From JAPLIS01 sp963719415 (GTDB lineage Bacteria > Babelota > Babeliae > Babelales > Vermiphilaceae): a stretch of 64,000 nt of DNA. The translations under genes and the position numbers were made by a program. Below the pieces are notes generated by a model. That model did no database searches and was not told where the DNA came from. It saw only the letters and a list, made by a program, of their open reading frames with translations. Location of the stretch: positions 1,302,001 through 1,366,000 of the forward strand of contig OY970383.1 in assembly GCA_963719415.1 (NCBI GenBank). The letters are read 5' to 3'. Positions 52,606-62,264 of the stretch are shown one piece after another. The number at the start of each line of letters is the position of its first letter. The first letter of the stretch is position 1.

Positions 52606-52928
52606 AAGAATCTCGCAAGAGCAAAGAATCTCGCAAGAGCAAAGAATCTCGCAAGAGCAAAGAATCTCGCAAGAGCAAAGAATCTCGCAAGAGCAAAGAA
52701 TCTCGCAAGAGCAAAGAATCTCGCAAGAGCAAAGAATCTCGCAAGAGCAAAGAATCTCGCAAGAGCAAAGAATCTCGCAAGAGCAAAGAATCTCGCAAGA
52801 GCAAAGAATCTCGCAAGAGCAAAGAATCTCGCAAGAGCAAAGAATCTCGCAAGAGCAAAGAATCTCGCAAGAGCAAAGAATCTCGCAAGACCAAAGAATC
52901 TCGCAAGACCAAAGAATCTCGCAAGAGC
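52606..52928. repeat. 18-bp minisatellite, about 18 copies
   Basis: The unit AAAGAATCTCGCAAGAGC is repeated head to tail almost without variation. Only two units near the right end have GACC in place of GAGC. The unit length is a multiple of three and has no stop in any frame, which creates long artificial frames on both strands (for example LLRDSL repeats on the minus strand). No start with a ribosome binding site precedes them, so I treat it as non-coding. The 52455-52549 stretch before it shows nothing. Confidence 0.85.
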
Positions 52929-53270
52929 AAAAATTGGAGTGAGAAAGTTTTTTAAAATCCAGTATACGAAAGATTTTTGCCAGAATATCTGGGGAGCGCA
53001 GTCAGCGCTATATCAAGTTCTTTTTTCCATCGATTCAAAGGGTGTGAATAGCAGGGCAAGAGAGAGGGTTAAATTTTTGTTTTTTTATGCTACGATATCA
53101 GCCTGTTTTCTTGTGTTATATGGCCTTTTATTTTATACTTATTTTTGTTAGTTAGCATATATCATGACGGTAAAGTTTTGATATGAGAAAATATAAAGTT
53201 AAAGAATATAAAATTAAGAAATATAATAATCAATTTTAGTAAATTCTACATTGAATAAAGGAACAGCTCC

Positions 53271-55958
53271 ATGGAACCTACTAATGGTAAAAATGATGTT
53301 AAGGTTCGCGTAAAGCCAGTCTTGATAGAAGATGAATTAAAGGGAGCATTTTTAGATTATTCGATGTCTGTTATTGTAAGCCGAGCCATTCCTGATGTGC
53401 GAGATGGCCTTAAGCCTGTACATCGTCGTATTTTATATACAATGCATCAACTCGGTTTCCATTATAATAAATCATACCATAAGTCGGTTCGGGTTGTGGG
53501 GGATGTGATGGGTAAATTCCATCCACATGGAGATCAAGCAATCTATAACTCCATAGTTGGTATGGTGCAACCTTTTTCAAAGCGATATCCGCTGATTGAT
53601 GGTCAAGGTAACTGGGGGTCTGTTGATGGTGATAATGCAGCTGCAATGCGTTACACAGAAGTTCGTATGCAAAAAATTACGCAGTCTCTTCTTGCTGATA
53701 TAGAAAAAGAGACAGTTCAATTTGTTCCCAATTTTGATGAGACTACTGTTGAACCGGTATTGTTGCCAAGTAGAATACCAAATCTTTTAGTAAATGGTAC
53801 GTCAGGTATAGCCGTTGGTATGGCAACATCAATTCCGCCACATAATATTGCTGAAGTTATTAATGCGTGCCTTGCTCTTCTTAAAAATAATGCTCTTTCA
53901 GAAGAAGAGCTTTTTTCATTTATTCCAGCACCAGATTTTCCAACAGGCGGTATCATTTGTGGTCGTGCTGGGATTGTTAAAGCATATAGAACGGGACGAG
54001 GTAACCTTATTGTTCGTGCCGTTGTTGATGTGGAAGAGACAAAAAAAGGGTCTGCTCTTATAGTAACTGAGTTGCCGTATCAGGTTAACAAAGCAGAACT
54101 GGCGATTAAGATTGCTGATTTGGTAAAGAATAAAATTATTGACGGTATTTCCAATATTCGTGATGAATCTGATAGGCGTGGTATGCGTCTGGTGATTGAA
54201 TTAAAACGTGGCGAAATTCCGAGTGTTGTATTGAATCAGTTGTTTAAACATACACCAATGCAGAGTTCTATCTCATTTTTAATGTTAGCACTTCTTGATA
54301 ATAAGCCTATCATTTTTACTTTGAGACAAATAATAGAAGAGTTTTTATATCATCGCAAACAGATTATTTATAAACGAAGTCTGTTTGATCTTAAAAAAGC
54401 ACGTGCTCGAGAACATATATTAGCAGGGTTTATTATTGGTTTGAAAAATATTGATGAAGTCGTGGCAATCATTAAGCAGTCTCAAGATGCATCACAAGCT
54501 ATCTCGCTTATGTATAAACGATTTTCATTAACCAGTGAACAAAGCAAGGCTATCTTAGAGATGCGTCTCCAACGCTTGACTGGCTTAGAGCAAGAAAAAA
54601 TTTATACAGAAATAGAAGAGATCAGGCTGCTTATTATTAGATTGGAAGCCCTTATTGCAAATGAATCTCTTTTAAAAGAGGTAATTGGCCAAGAACTAGA
54701 AGAGATCAAGCAGATGTACGGAGATGTCCGTAAAACTCGTATCGAAGGAGCTCTTGATATATTAACTGAAGCGGATCTTATTCCTGATGAAGACATGGTA
54801 GTGACGTTGACCACCAAAGGGTATATTAAACGAGTTCCTCTTGATGTGTATGGCGCACAGCATCGTGGAGGCAAAGGGAAAATGGGTATGGTTACCCTTG
54901 AAGGTACCGATGATTGGGTACAAGATCTTTTTGTTGCAATGACCCATGATATGCTTCTCTTTTTTACTAATTTAGGTAGAATTTATAGTCTTAATGTATT
55001 TGAAATTCCTGAAGCATCACGTACTGCTCGCGGTCGAGCTATTATTAACTTGTTACCATTGCAAGATGGTGAGCGTGTAGTGAAATTATTATGTACCCGA
55101 GATTTAGAAAATAAATATGTGGTTATGTTAAGTAGTCACGGCATTATTAAGCGTACGGATGCGCAAGATTTTAGCAATATTCGTACAACAGGAATTCGTG
55201 CAGTTACCCTCAAAGAGGGAGATGAATTGGTTTTCTGTGCGTTAAGTTCTGGTAATGACTCTATTATCATTGCAACAGCTAAAGGGCAAGGTATTAGATT
55301 TGAAGAACAAGAAGTCAGAGAAATGGGACGCCAAGCAATTGGGGTAATCGGTATTCGTCTAAAGAAAAATGATGTGGTAGTGGGCATGGAAGTCATAAAA
55401 GAGAATGGCCAAGGAGATATTCTGTTCGCTACAGAAAATGGGTATGGTAAAAAAGTTTGCTTTACTGATTTTAGGGTTGCTCATAGAGGTGGCTTAGGAG
55501 TAAGAACTATTCCAACAGATAAACGTAATGGCACTGTTGTTGGTCTCACGGTGGTTACGCAAGAATCAGATATTTTACTTATTGATCAAGCAGGTAAAAT
55601 TATTAGACTGCCTGGTAGCGAAGTGCGAACTATGGGTCGTCAAGCAAAAGGGGTTCGTTTGGTTAAGTTTGATGAAGGACAAAAGCTCGCTTCAATAGCA
55701 GCGTTTGAAGAGCACAATACAGAATCTGAATCAGGTGTTTTGTCGAATTCAAGTTCGAGCACCGGTGTTGATAATACAAATACTGATAATAATGATAAGA
55801 AAAATATGCGTGATGCGGGCGATATAGACATGCGTGAAGATGTTGAATTTATGTCAGGCGATTTAGAGCGAGCAGATTCAGACGTTGAAGAGTTTGAACA
55901 AGATGACCAAGATATGCTTGAAGAAGAAACAGAAGAATCTGATATAGATTTTGAATAA
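53271..55958 (+). CDS. gyrA: DNA gyrase subunit A
   Basis: The A subunit of gyrase cuts and reseals DNA to add negative supercoils. The catalytic Tyr is Tyr128 in AAAMRYTE. The QRDR reads HPHGDQAIYNSIV, with Gln89 and Asn93 at the positions of E. coli Ser83 and Asp87. A GyrA box (QHRGGKG, near residue 529) identifies it as gyrase rather than topoisomerase IV. The C-terminal beta-pinwheel follows, and the protein ends in a long acidic tail (ESDIDFE). Length 895 aa is normal. GyrB is not in the window. dprA follows after 53 bp. Confidence 0.97.
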   Translation: MEPTNGKNDVKVRVKPVLIEDELKGAFLDYSMSVIVSRAIPDVRDGLKPVHRRILYTMHQLGFHYNKSYHKSVRVVGDVMGKFHPHGDQAIYNSIVGMVQPFSKRYPLIDGQGNWGSVDGDNAAAMRYTEVRMQKITQSLLADIEKETVQFVPNFDETTVEPVLLPSRIPNLLVNGTSGIAVGMATSIPPHNIAEVINACLALLKNNALSEEELFSFIPAPDFPTGGIICGRAGIVKAYRTGRGNLIVRAVVDVEETKKGSALIVTELPYQVNKAELAIKIADLVKNKIIDGISNIRDESDRRGMRLVIELKRGEIPSVVLNQLFKHTPMQSSISFLMLALLDNKPIIFTLRQIIEEFLYHRKQIIYKRSLFDLKKARAREHILAGFIIGLKNIDEVVAIIKQSQDASQAISLMYKRFSLTSEQSKAILEMRLQRLTGLEQEKIYTEIEEIRLLIIRLEALIANESLLKEVIGQELEEIKQMYGDVRKTRIEGALDILTEADLIPDEDMVVTLTTKGYIKRVPLDVYGAQHRGGKGKMGMVTLEGTDDWVQDLFVAMTHDMLLFFTNLGRIYSLNVFEIPEASRTARGRAIINLLPLQDGERVVKLLCTRDLENKYVVMLSSHGIIKRTDAQDFSNIRTTGIRAVTLKEGDELVFCALSSGNDSIIIATAKGQGIRFEEQEVREMGRQAIGVIGIRLKKNDVVVGMEVIKENGQGDILFATENGYGKKVCFTDFRVAHRGGLGVRTIPTDKRNGTVVGLTVVTQESDILLIDQAGKIIRLPGSEVRTMGRQAKGVRLVKFDEGQKLASIAAFEEHNTESESGVLSNSSSSTGVDNTNTDNNDKKNMRDAGDIDMREDVEFMSGDLERADSDVEEFEQDDQDMLEEETEESDIDFE

Positions 55959-56011
55959 CTATCAGAAAAACAAGAGAGATCAATAGATATAATACTTATG
56001 TTACTAAACTC

Positions 56012-57385
56012 ATGCTACTAAATAATCAAAAGAAACGTTTTCTGGTCTTACACCTTTCTTTAATTGAAGGTGTAGGACCAGCTACTATAGATACTATTAT
56101 TGAAACTGTTAAAAGTAGGCAATCGCTACCGGCGTTGTCAGGGGTATTGATCGAAGAAGCTGGTGAACAAGAATGGCCAGCAGAATATTGGTCTGACGTA
56201 TATCAATATACCGTATCTGACTTTGTCCGTATGGGAATTTTGCCTAAAACAGCAGAATTAGTAAAGGCTGGCTTAGCTAAGCAGGCTCTTTTAGACCAAG
56301 AGTTATCGTATATTGATGCTCATGGCATTGAATGGCACACTATGTATGATACAGAGTATCCCTTTTTGTTAAAGCATATTTCGTATCCGCCAGCCGTTTT
56401 GTATGCTAAAGGAGCGCAACTTGCTGTACACAAAAAAACTATAGCGCTCGTTGGTTCTCGCGCAGCGGATGCTTATGCAAAACAGGTTGTTGATATTTTT
56501 GTACCTGAACTTGTTGCTTCTGGTTGGTCTATTGTAAGTGGCGGTGCATTAGGAGTCGATAGCATGGCTCATACAGCAGCAGTCGCTACTGGTGGACGTA
56601 CGGTGGTAGTTCTCGGTTCTGGCCTTTTACGGCCGTATCCACGGAGTAACACAAAGCTTTTTAATCAGATTGCAGAATCAGGCGGTACGATTGTCAGTTC
56701 TTTTGGATTGACTATTGATCCTATGGCAGGTAATTTTCCTGCGCGTAATCGTATTATTGCAGGACTTTCTTCGGGTTGTGTTGTTGTGCAAGCGGCGTAT
56801 AAGTCAGGTGCATCTATAACAGCACAATATGCCCTTGATAGTGGACGTACCGTGTTTGCAGTGCCCGGTATGATCGATAATCCTTTATCGGTTGGTTGTC
56901 ACAAATTGTTACAAGAAGGTGCGTGTGTTGCCACTTCAGCGGCAGATATTTTGAAAGAATTGGGTGAGTCTGTGCCGTTAATAGTGGCAAAAGAAGATAA
57001 AAGTGTTGTAGAAAAAAACATGCATCTATTTTCTGGTAAACCAGCAGAGCTTTTAAAAAAAACTAATTCAGAAAAAAACACTAATTCAGAAAAAAATAGT
57101 ATTTTGAAAGAAGCAGTTGTCTTGAAAGAAAAAAAGTCTTTGACGCTTGAAACACAGGGAGCTGTATCGGAAAAAAAGGTACCTGGACTAGAAAAATATG
57201 CGTCTGCCTATTCCGTAGATTCTACCGAATCCCGTCTTTTGTCTTATTGTTCAAGCCCCTATTCTCTTGATGAGCTTGCTCAATATATTAATCTTGCCCC
57301 ACAACAGATACAGCAAATTTTATCAGATATGCAGCTTGATGGTCATATTACTCAAAACTTTGCTGGCTTATGGATTCGTATTTAA
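56012..57385 (+). CDS. dprA: DNA processing protein DprA
   Basis: DprA binds incoming single-stranded DNA and loads RecA in natural transformation. The Rossmann-like core shows ALVGSRAADAYAKQ, SGGALGVDSMAHTAA, VVVLGSGLLRPYPRSN, SSFG...GNFPARNRIIAGLSSG and DSGRTVFAVPG. An N-terminal helix-hairpin-helix-like segment (LSLIEGVGPATIDTII) and a C-terminal winged helix (YSLDELAQYINLAPQQIQQI) are present. Residues 345-390 are a low-complexity Lys/Glu/Asn linker with a small duplication (NSEKN twice). 457 aa is longer than usual because of this linker. It is 53 bp after gyrA. Confidence 0.94.
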   Translation: MLLNNQKKRFLVLHLSLIEGVGPATIDTIIETVKSRQSLPALSGVLIEEAGEQEWPAEYWSDVYQYTVSDFVRMGILPKTAELVKAGLAKQALLDQELSYIDAHGIEWHTMYDTEYPFLLKHISYPPAVLYAKGAQLAVHKKTIALVGSRAADAYAKQVVDIFVPELVASGWSIVSGGALGVDSMAHTAAVATGGRTVVVLGSGLLRPYPRSNTKLFNQIAESGGTIVSSFGLTIDPMAGNFPARNRIIAGLSSGCVVVQAAYKSGASITAQYALDSGRTVFAVPGMIDNPLSVGCHKLLQEGACVATSAADILKELGESVPLIVAKEDKSVVEKNMHLFSGKPAELLKKTNSEKNTNSEKNSILKEAVVLKEKKSLTLETQGAVSEKKVPGLEKYASAYSVDSTESRLLSYCSSPYSLDELAQYINLAPQQIQQILSDMQLDGHITQNFAGLWIRI

Positions 57386-57631
57386 GCTCGAGTTACTCAT
57401 AGAGCAGAGCGTATTAAGAATTCCCCAATTTTATACCCCACCAGAGCCATCGAGCAATCAGAATTAGCCGTCTAATTTTACAATGTATCGATATACTGTT
57501 ATTGTTAAAATATATAAAAATAGAATATATATTTATAACAATAAAGACTTTTTAAATAAAATTGGGAAAAGATTATTATAAATATAGACACGAATAAGAG
57601 ATAAAAATAGATTGAGGTGGGAGGATTTTTC

Positions 57632-60214
57632 ATGGTGTATCGATTAATAGTCGTTTTAGTTCTTGGTGGTATGATTGGTACTTATGTGCAGGCGGCGGAT
57701 TTAGAAGGGACTATGGTTAAATTACCCACTTTTGGGGCGAGCGTAGGTGCTAATGCAAATTTAATGGGCGTTGAGCAACAACTTATAATGCAAGCAGCTG
57801 CAACTGGTGATATAGCGGCTATGCGAACATTGCCTGATGGAATTGATGTGGATATTGTAGATGAAAATCGCGATACACCTTTAACGATTGCGATCAAAAA
57901 TAAAAAATCGGAAGTCATGCAGTTTTTGATTGGTAAAGGGGCTAGCGTAAACAGACATAGTGAATATGGACGAACACCCTTAATGATAGCAGCTAGATTT
58001 GGCACAGAAGAAGCTGTACTAAAATTACTTGAAGCTGGTGCTTTTAATGGTGTGAATGATAAGGATGAGTTCGATGATTGCACAGCTTTAATGGAAGCGG
58101 CTGAATCTGGCTATGGAAAAGCTGTGGCAGCATTGCTTAAATCTGGAGCTCGGCAAAATGATAAGGATAAAATGGGCTCTACAGCTTTAATGATAGCAGC
58201 TAAATGTGGCCATAAAGAAGTTGTAGAGGAATTACTTGCTGTTGGAGTTGAAGTAGATATGGGAGATCTCTATAAAGAAACAGCTTTAATAAAGGCCATT
58301 AAATCTGGTAAAAATGAAATTGTATCTTTATTGCTTACAGCCAGGGCTGATGTTAATGTGGAGGGTTGTGGTTATAAGGCTCTATACCACGCAGCATCTG
58401 CAGCAAATAAATATGAGATAGGAGCTCTGCAAGCACTGCTTAATGCTGGAGTTAGGGTTGATGTAAAGGGTAGAGATGGCTCCACAGCTTTAATGATCGC
58501 TGCTGAACGTGGCAATGAAGCGGCGGTAAAAGCATTATTAGGCGGTGTTGGAGCTACTAAAGAATATATAGATATGCACCGCGAAAAGAATGGAGGAACT
58601 GCTTTAATGGAGGCAATCAGAAGTGGAAATTGGAAATGTATAAAAGCACTACTGGATGCTGGCGCTGATATTAGTAAACCAAATAAAGATGGTTATACAC
58701 CTTTGGCTCTTGCATGTATCCATAGAAATTATTTTTTGGGCTCTGATAAATGGTATCTTTTTCGATATTTGCTTAAGAAAGCAGTTGATTTTACTTGGTC
58801 TGATGAAAATGATCGTACCTTTTTAATGTATGCAGCTCAATCAGGGAGTGTTGAAACGGTACAGGCATTGCTTGAAGTTGGGGTTGATGTTAATCTTCAG
58901 GATAGCGAAGGAAGGACGGCCTTGATGTTTGCAGTAGATGCGACAAGTAAACATTATAAAGAAGAAGCTAAAGAGACTCAAGAAGCTAGAGAAATTGTTG
59001 AGAAATTACTTAAGGCTTCTGCTAAGATTGACGAACAGGACAAGCATGGATTGACAGCTTTAATGCTTGCTGCTTTAAAAAGCAACTATGAAGTCGTGAA
59101 TTTGTTGCTCCTTTTTGGAGCAGACCGTACATTACAGAATGATGAAGGAAAAACAGCTGAGCAACTCAGTTATGAACGGTTTCCTTTTTCTGGTAGCTAT
59201 TTTTTGCTGAAAAGAGGCGACCCGTACAGGTTTAGTCTTTATTGTGGGGAAAATCATAAGAACAAACAATGGAAGGTCCAGATTAGTCAGGAAGATCAGG
59301 TGTTCTTCAATCATATGATAGATTGCTGTAATAATGGAGCAGTAGAGAAAGCGACTTCTGCTTATAGGAAAAAACTTTTGTACTCTGAATATTTATATGG
59401 CGATTTTACCTATACAAATCCAAGTGGTTTTGTGTGTTCTAAGAGTGGTCGTTTAGAAATAGCTGCTAAAGGGAAGAGTATAGTTATAGAATCAGAAGAA
59501 GGCGATAGTGCTATAGCGGTAGAGGCATTAGCAGCGCGATTGGAAGTAGAAGGCGAATCGCAAGCCCGATGGACGCGGGTTGGTAGTGGTTTTCTAGGAC
59601 TTGGAGCAGTGGTCGGAGCCCTATCGTATTTAGCACAGAAATTTTTTGGAGGCTCTGGAGATAGCCCAGTAGGTGGAAATAGTTTGGCAGAAACAAATTC
59701 TCAAGTAGATTCAGATGCACATGCAGCGCCCGTGTTAGTTGAAGCGCAAGCGCAAGTCTTAGCGCAAGATAAAGTTGCAGACAAAATCTCTGGGATAGCT
59801 TCAAATAAAGAACTATCTGCTTCAGACCTAGATGAAGTGTTGGGGCAAGCACAAGAAGCTCTAGTCGAAGTTGGTGGCGAGTTATATCAAAGTAAGAATT
59901 CAGAAGCTGTAGAAAAAGCTCTTGTTCAAGAAGGGTCATCTGCAGCAGGTTTTATATCAGATGGAACTTTGAGTACGGTGAAAAAAACAGCATTAGGCAG
60001 TGTACTTACAGCAGGAATGTTAAAGCTTTTTCATTATTGTTACTCACAATACAAAAAAAATAGTGGGTTACGTGGTGTTAAGGGTAAAGTTCAAATGTGG
60101 GCGGAAAAAGCGCTCTATTATGCTCAACAGTATAAAAAATTGATAATGGCCACGACAGGGGCCACAGCAGGTGGTTTGGCAGTTGTTGGATTTTATCTTT
60201 TGCAGAATAGATAA
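57632..60214 (+). CDS. Secreted ankyrin-repeat protein, 860 aa
   Basis: ATG 57632 follows GGTGGGAGGA and opens a signal peptide (LIVVLVLGGMIGTYVQAAD). About 12-13 ankyrin repeats fill residues 60-520, with TPLxxA / TALMxAA turns (for example GRTPLMIAARFGTEEAVLKL, GSTALMIAAKCGHKEVVEEL). The fourth and seventh repeats begin with the same GSTALMIAA block, suggesting internal duplication. A separate domain follows, then two hydrophobic segments (FLGLGAVVGALSYLAQ; ATAGGLAVVGFYLLQ). Ankyrin repeats bind proteins and are common in effectors of bacteria living in eukaryotes. The membrane segments suggest a surface-bound protein. Confidence 0.85.
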   Translation: MVYRLIVVLVLGGMIGTYVQAADLEGTMVKLPTFGASVGANANLMGVEQQLIMQAAATGDIAAMRTLPDGIDVDIVDENRDTPLTIAIKNKKSEVMQFLIGKGASVNRHSEYGRTPLMIAARFGTEEAVLKLLEAGAFNGVNDKDEFDDCTALMEAAESGYGKAVAALLKSGARQNDKDKMGSTALMIAAKCGHKEVVEELLAVGVEVDMGDLYKETALIKAIKSGKNEIVSLLLTARADVNVEGCGYKALYHAASAANKYEIGALQALLNAGVRVDVKGRDGSTALMIAAERGNEAAVKALLGGVGATKEYIDMHREKNGGTALMEAIRSGNWKCIKALLDAGADISKPNKDGYTPLALACIHRNYFLGSDKWYLFRYLLKKAVDFTWSDENDRTFLMYAAQSGSVETVQALLEVGVDVNLQDSEGRTALMFAVDATSKHYKEEAKETQEAREIVEKLLKASAKIDEQDKHGLTALMLAALKSNYEVVNLLLLFGADRTLQNDEGKTAEQLSYERFPFSGSYFLLKRGDPYRFSLYCGENHKNKQWKVQISQEDQVFFNHMIDCCNNGAVEKATSAYRKKLLYSEYLYGDFTYTNPSGFVCSKSGRLEIAAKGKSIVIESEEGDSAIAVEALAARLEVEGESQARWTRVGSGFLGLGAVVGALSYLAQKFFGGSGDSPVGGNSLAETNSQVDSDAHAAPVLVEAQAQVLAQDKVADKISGIASNKELSASDLDEVLGQAQEALVEVGGELYQSKNSEAVEKALVQEGSSAAGFISDGTLSTVKKTALGSVLTAGMLKLFHYCYSQYKKNSGLRGVKGKVQMWAEKALYYAQQYKKLIMATTGATAGGLAVVGFYLLQNR

Positions 60215-60465
60215 TAAGAGCAATAGATAATAGGTATAAAAAGTAGAAAATAGTCTAGATATATATTTATTGTTGTCAGAGGGTAGGTGATAGATTCTGG
60301 AATCGGCAATAGAGAGAAAAAGCAGGGGGAGTTGTTGTAAAAAGACAGCTCTCCCTATTTTATTATTGAGTTTTTTTTATTATTGAACGTGAGCTCTGTA
60401 TAAACGATCAGTATTTTAAAGCTTTTTTTGTAAATGAGATGTTTCTGTAAAGCAGGATATAATTT

Positions 60466-60593
60466 TGTGTGGCCCCCCAAATTCGGGGTCCCCGCCGAGC
60501 AGGTGGGGTATAATTCGGGGTCCCCGCCGAGTAGGTGGGGTATAATTCGGGGTCCCCTCCGAGCCGGTGGGGTAAAGAGGGGCCCCACACACA
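60466..60593. repeat. Three 32-bp GC-rich repeats inside an outer inverted repeat
   Basis: Copies starting ATTCGGGGTCCCC at 60481, 60513 and 60545 have a 32-bp period (consensus then GCCGAGCAGGTGGGGTATA). They lie between TGTGTGG-CCCC (left) and GGGGCCCCACACACA (right), which are inverted to each other. The GGTGGGGTAT part occurs also near 36775 and, inverted, near 57432. The rest of 60215-60886 contains a MITE at 60668 and otherwise nothing that I can support. Confidence 0.7.
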
Positions 60594-60667
60594 GAAAGTT
60601 TTACTACGCTGTAAAACGAGTATCCAAGCTATTTTACAACCTTCTTACGTCGAGCTCGCGTTATTTA

Positions 60668-60727
60668 TAGCACATTTATCAACAATAATAAGTTTAAAAA
60701 ACGGGGAATTCTTAACGCGCTCAGCTA
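60668..60727. repeat. 60-bp MITE related to the IS630 ends
   Basis: TA flanks at 60666-60667 and 60728-60729. Left end TAGCACATTTATCAAC, right end inverted TAGCTGAGCGCGTTAAGAAT-TCCCC, the same right end as the 47-bp element at 50130. The centre is AATAATAAGTTTAAAAAACG, shared with the 119-bp element at 24140. Confidence 0.7.
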
Positions 60728-60886
60728 TATGAAGAAAAGCATAAGCGAAGAAGTAGGCGCAGAATGCGAAAGCGTTAAAAAAACAATAATAAAAAATAGT
60801 CTAAAAATAAAAAAGAGTTATTAGTTGGTTGTGGTTGACAATAAGGTAAATGAGCATGATAATATTACACTAGTTGTCATATATTA

Positions 60887-62041
60887 ATGCGCAGTAACCA
60901 TGATTGGATGAAAAATATGAAGTTTAAATTGTTTTTAAGTGTAGCGGTCATATTTTTGGTGACTGCTGATTTACGGTCTGCAGATGATGGAAGTGGTTTG
61001 TTTTCGTCTTTATGGGGAGCAATGTGGGCAAAAGAGTCTCGAGAGCAGCCAATATCAGCAACAGCAGCGCATCCTCGGCAACAAGCGATGGCAGCTTTGG
61101 CGGCAGGTGAGTCGGGAGATGATGTGTTTGGTATAAATGACGATGAGCAGAGAAAGCAAGTTAGGAAGTCTGTGCAAGTAGCGCGAAAAGAAGTAGCTCG
61201 ACAACGGAAGGCAAAGGACCGGCAAAGAGAAGCAGTTTTAGAGTATACATCTCGGCAACGAGAGGTAGCTTTAGAGTATGCAACTCGCCAAAGAGAGATA
61301 GCAACTAGGCAACGTGAGGTAGCTTTAGAGTATGCAGCTCAGCAAAGAGAGATAGCAACTAGGCAAAGAGAGTATGCAGCTCGTCAAAGAGAAATAGCTG
61401 TAGAGCAAGCAGCTCGGCGGCGACATGAGGTAGCTGTAGAGCAAGTAGGGCGACGGGTAGCAGGTCGACGAATGCCAATGGCAGTAGAGAGTCGGCAAGA
61501 ACAACAAAATGAAGAAAGCTTGCAATTAATGTTAGCTCTTTCTTTATCGCAGCCACAAAGAGCGCGCATCGAAGACCAAGAAGATGAAGAGTTGAAACGA
61601 GTAATAGCGTTGTCGAAAGTGGTTGGCGATAATGAGTATGTAGATGTTGATAAAGTTTTGGATAATATGTATGAGGCTAGAGAACAAGAAGAGTTGAATA
61701 AAGTTCGAAAGCGGATGGGGCAAGCGGCTGCAGAAGATAAAGAGGTAGCAGAATCTCAGTTGTTGGTGAGACAAAAGAGGGTAGCTTTGCCTCGACAGTT
61801 ATTGCAGCAAAAACAATCACCGCGATTGGAGTCAAGTGTTCCTGAATTTTCGCCGAGTCGGCCTCTGTTTTTAAACAAAGAAGGTGTTCCAGGTTTAGTT
61901 TCTCATGGTGAATTGCCAGGTTATTTTGCACATGTTGATGATTTTTTACCACAAGAAGACCAAGCCGGTCCGCCAAGTTATGAGGATGCTTGTAGCCAGC
62001 TTGGCTTGCCTGATTCTTCTTTTATAGCAAAGCGGTATTAA
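60887..62041 (+). CDS. Secreted protein with Arg/Gln repeats, UIM-like helices and a PPSY motif
   Basis: Start ATG 60887 or 60917; the latter gives a compact signal peptide (MKFKLFLSVAVIFLVTADLR). Residues 95-185 are a repetitive helix (RQREVALEYATRQREIATRQ). At about 208-222 EESLQLMLALSLSQ and at about 232-246 DEELKRVIALSKVV resemble ubiquitin-interacting motifs (acidic cluster, Leu, small residue, Ser). Near the C-terminus AGPPSYEDA contains a PPxY motif, which in eukaryotes binds WW domains of Nedd4-type ubiquitin ligases. These short motifs could arise by chance, but their combination in an exported protein is notable. Confidence 0.65.
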   Translation: MRSNHDWMKNMKFKLFLSVAVIFLVTADLRSADDGSGLFSSLWGAMWAKESREQPISATAAHPRQQAMAALAAGESGDDVFGINDDEQRKQVRKSVQVARKEVARQRKAKDRQREAVLEYTSRQREVALEYATRQREIATRQREVALEYAAQQREIATRQREYAARQREIAVEQAARRRHEVAVEQVGRRVAGRRMPMAVESRQEQQNEESLQLMLALSLSQPQRARIEDQEDEELKRVIALSKVVGDNEYVDVDKVLDNMYEAREQEELNKVRKRMGQAAAEDKEVAESQLLVRQKRVALPRQLLQQKQSPRLESSVPEFSPSRPLFLNKEGVPGLVSHGELPGYFAHVDDFLPQEDQAGPPSYEDACSQLGLPDSSFIAKRY

Positions 62042-62264
62042 AAACTTTCCCTTTCTGGTTACTCAGGAGCCGCAATTAAGCCTTTCATAAAAACCTGGAT
62101 TGTGCGTATATCTCATTTTTGATTTATTTAAATAATTCTTGTGAGAATATAAAAACGGCGCAATTTAAAAATCTTATTGCTGATTGAAGTCTTTTTTTTG
62201 TAGGATTATCATATATAAAGTGCTATTACTATTTTGGTAAATTTTATATAAAAAAGGATAAGTA

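Noticed and set aside
52606..52928. CRISPR array
   Set aside because: The repeats are head to tail without unique spacers, and no cas genes are present in the window.
52565..52930. Minus-strand frame of 121 residues with LLRDSL repeats
   Set aside because: It is produced by the stop-free 18-bp minisatellite, lacks a proper start and ribosome binding site, and is matched by similar frames on the other strand.
52939..53151. 70-residue frame starting with GTG after the minisatellite
   Set aside because: The start lies at the repeat edge, no ribosome binding site is seen, and only the last 25 residues are hydrophobic; it may be a gene remnant, but support is too weak.
60481..60576. CRISPR-like array
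   Set aside because: Only three units of 32 bp in direct contact, with no spacers.
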